A stretch of DNA of 6,646 nucleotides, from assembly GCA_018647025.1 (NCBI GenBank), contig JABGTQ010000175.1, forward strand, positions 1 through 6,646, in the 5' to 3' direction. The notes under the pieces are model-generated. The model searched no databases and was not told where the DNA came from. It was given only the letters and a program-made list of their open reading frames with translations. How positions within the stretch are numbered: the stretch's first letter is position 1; every line of letters begins with the position of its first letter. The position numbers and the translations under genes were made by a program. Source of the stretch: Nitrospina sp. GTDB lineage: Bacteria > Nitrospinota > Nitrospinia > Nitrospinales > VA-1. Positions 6,644 through 6,646 of this stretch are shown piece after piece.

Positions 6644-6646
6644 TTT

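Overview
This window carries most of a nickel urease operon, a secreted protein of unknown function and an outer-membrane porin. All eight genes read on the minus strand, so gene order runs from high to low coordinates: ureA, ureB, ureC, ureE, ureF, ureG, the unknown secreted protein (SHOCT-like C-terminus), then the porin. No credible plus-strand gene, RNA gene, mobile element or CRISPR array was found.

The DNA is AT-rich, visibly more so in the unknown gene, the porin promoter region and the porin than in ureABC. Separate UreA (100 aa), UreB (104 aa) and UreC (567 aa) subunits, a ureABCEFG order, an outer-membrane porin and a sigma-54-type promoter point to a Gram-negative proteobacterium. 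A gamma- or betaproteobacterium with low GC is most likely; the species cannot be named from this window.

Positions 2496-6643 hold the urease genes, tightly packed and in places overlapping. UreA, UreB and UreC form the apoenzyme that hydrolyses urea to ammonia and carbamate. UreE delivers nickel, and UreF and UreG (a GTPase) drive GTP-dependent insertion of nickel and CO2. ureD/ureH, the remaining accessory gene, is not present; it often precedes ureA and probably lies just beyond the right edge, as does the operon promoter. Every active-site residue of UreC, the UreE metal ligands and the UreG nucleotide and CPH motifs can be read, so the enzyme should be functional.

Positions 1715-2470 encode a 251-residue exported protein that starts 25 bases after ureG, so it is probably the last gene of the urease transcript. 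About 509 bases of AT-rich non-coding DNA follow (1206-1714). This stretch contains a good sigma-54 (-24/-12) promoter match, two NtrC-like 17-bp sites 30 bp apart about 120 and 150 bp upstream of the predicted start, and a strong inverted repeat in the porin leader. The porin (57-1205) ends at a clear rho-independent terminator (1-37).

The combined reading is a nitrogen-scavenging locus. A porin, probably switched on by nitrogen limitation and possibly resembling FmdC (the short-chain amide/urea porin of methylotrophs), would admit urea, and the adjacent urease would release ammonia from it. The urease is conventional. The less described parts are the secreted protein joined to the operon and the predicted NtrC/sigma-54 control of the porin. 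I see no evidence of an exotic new system.
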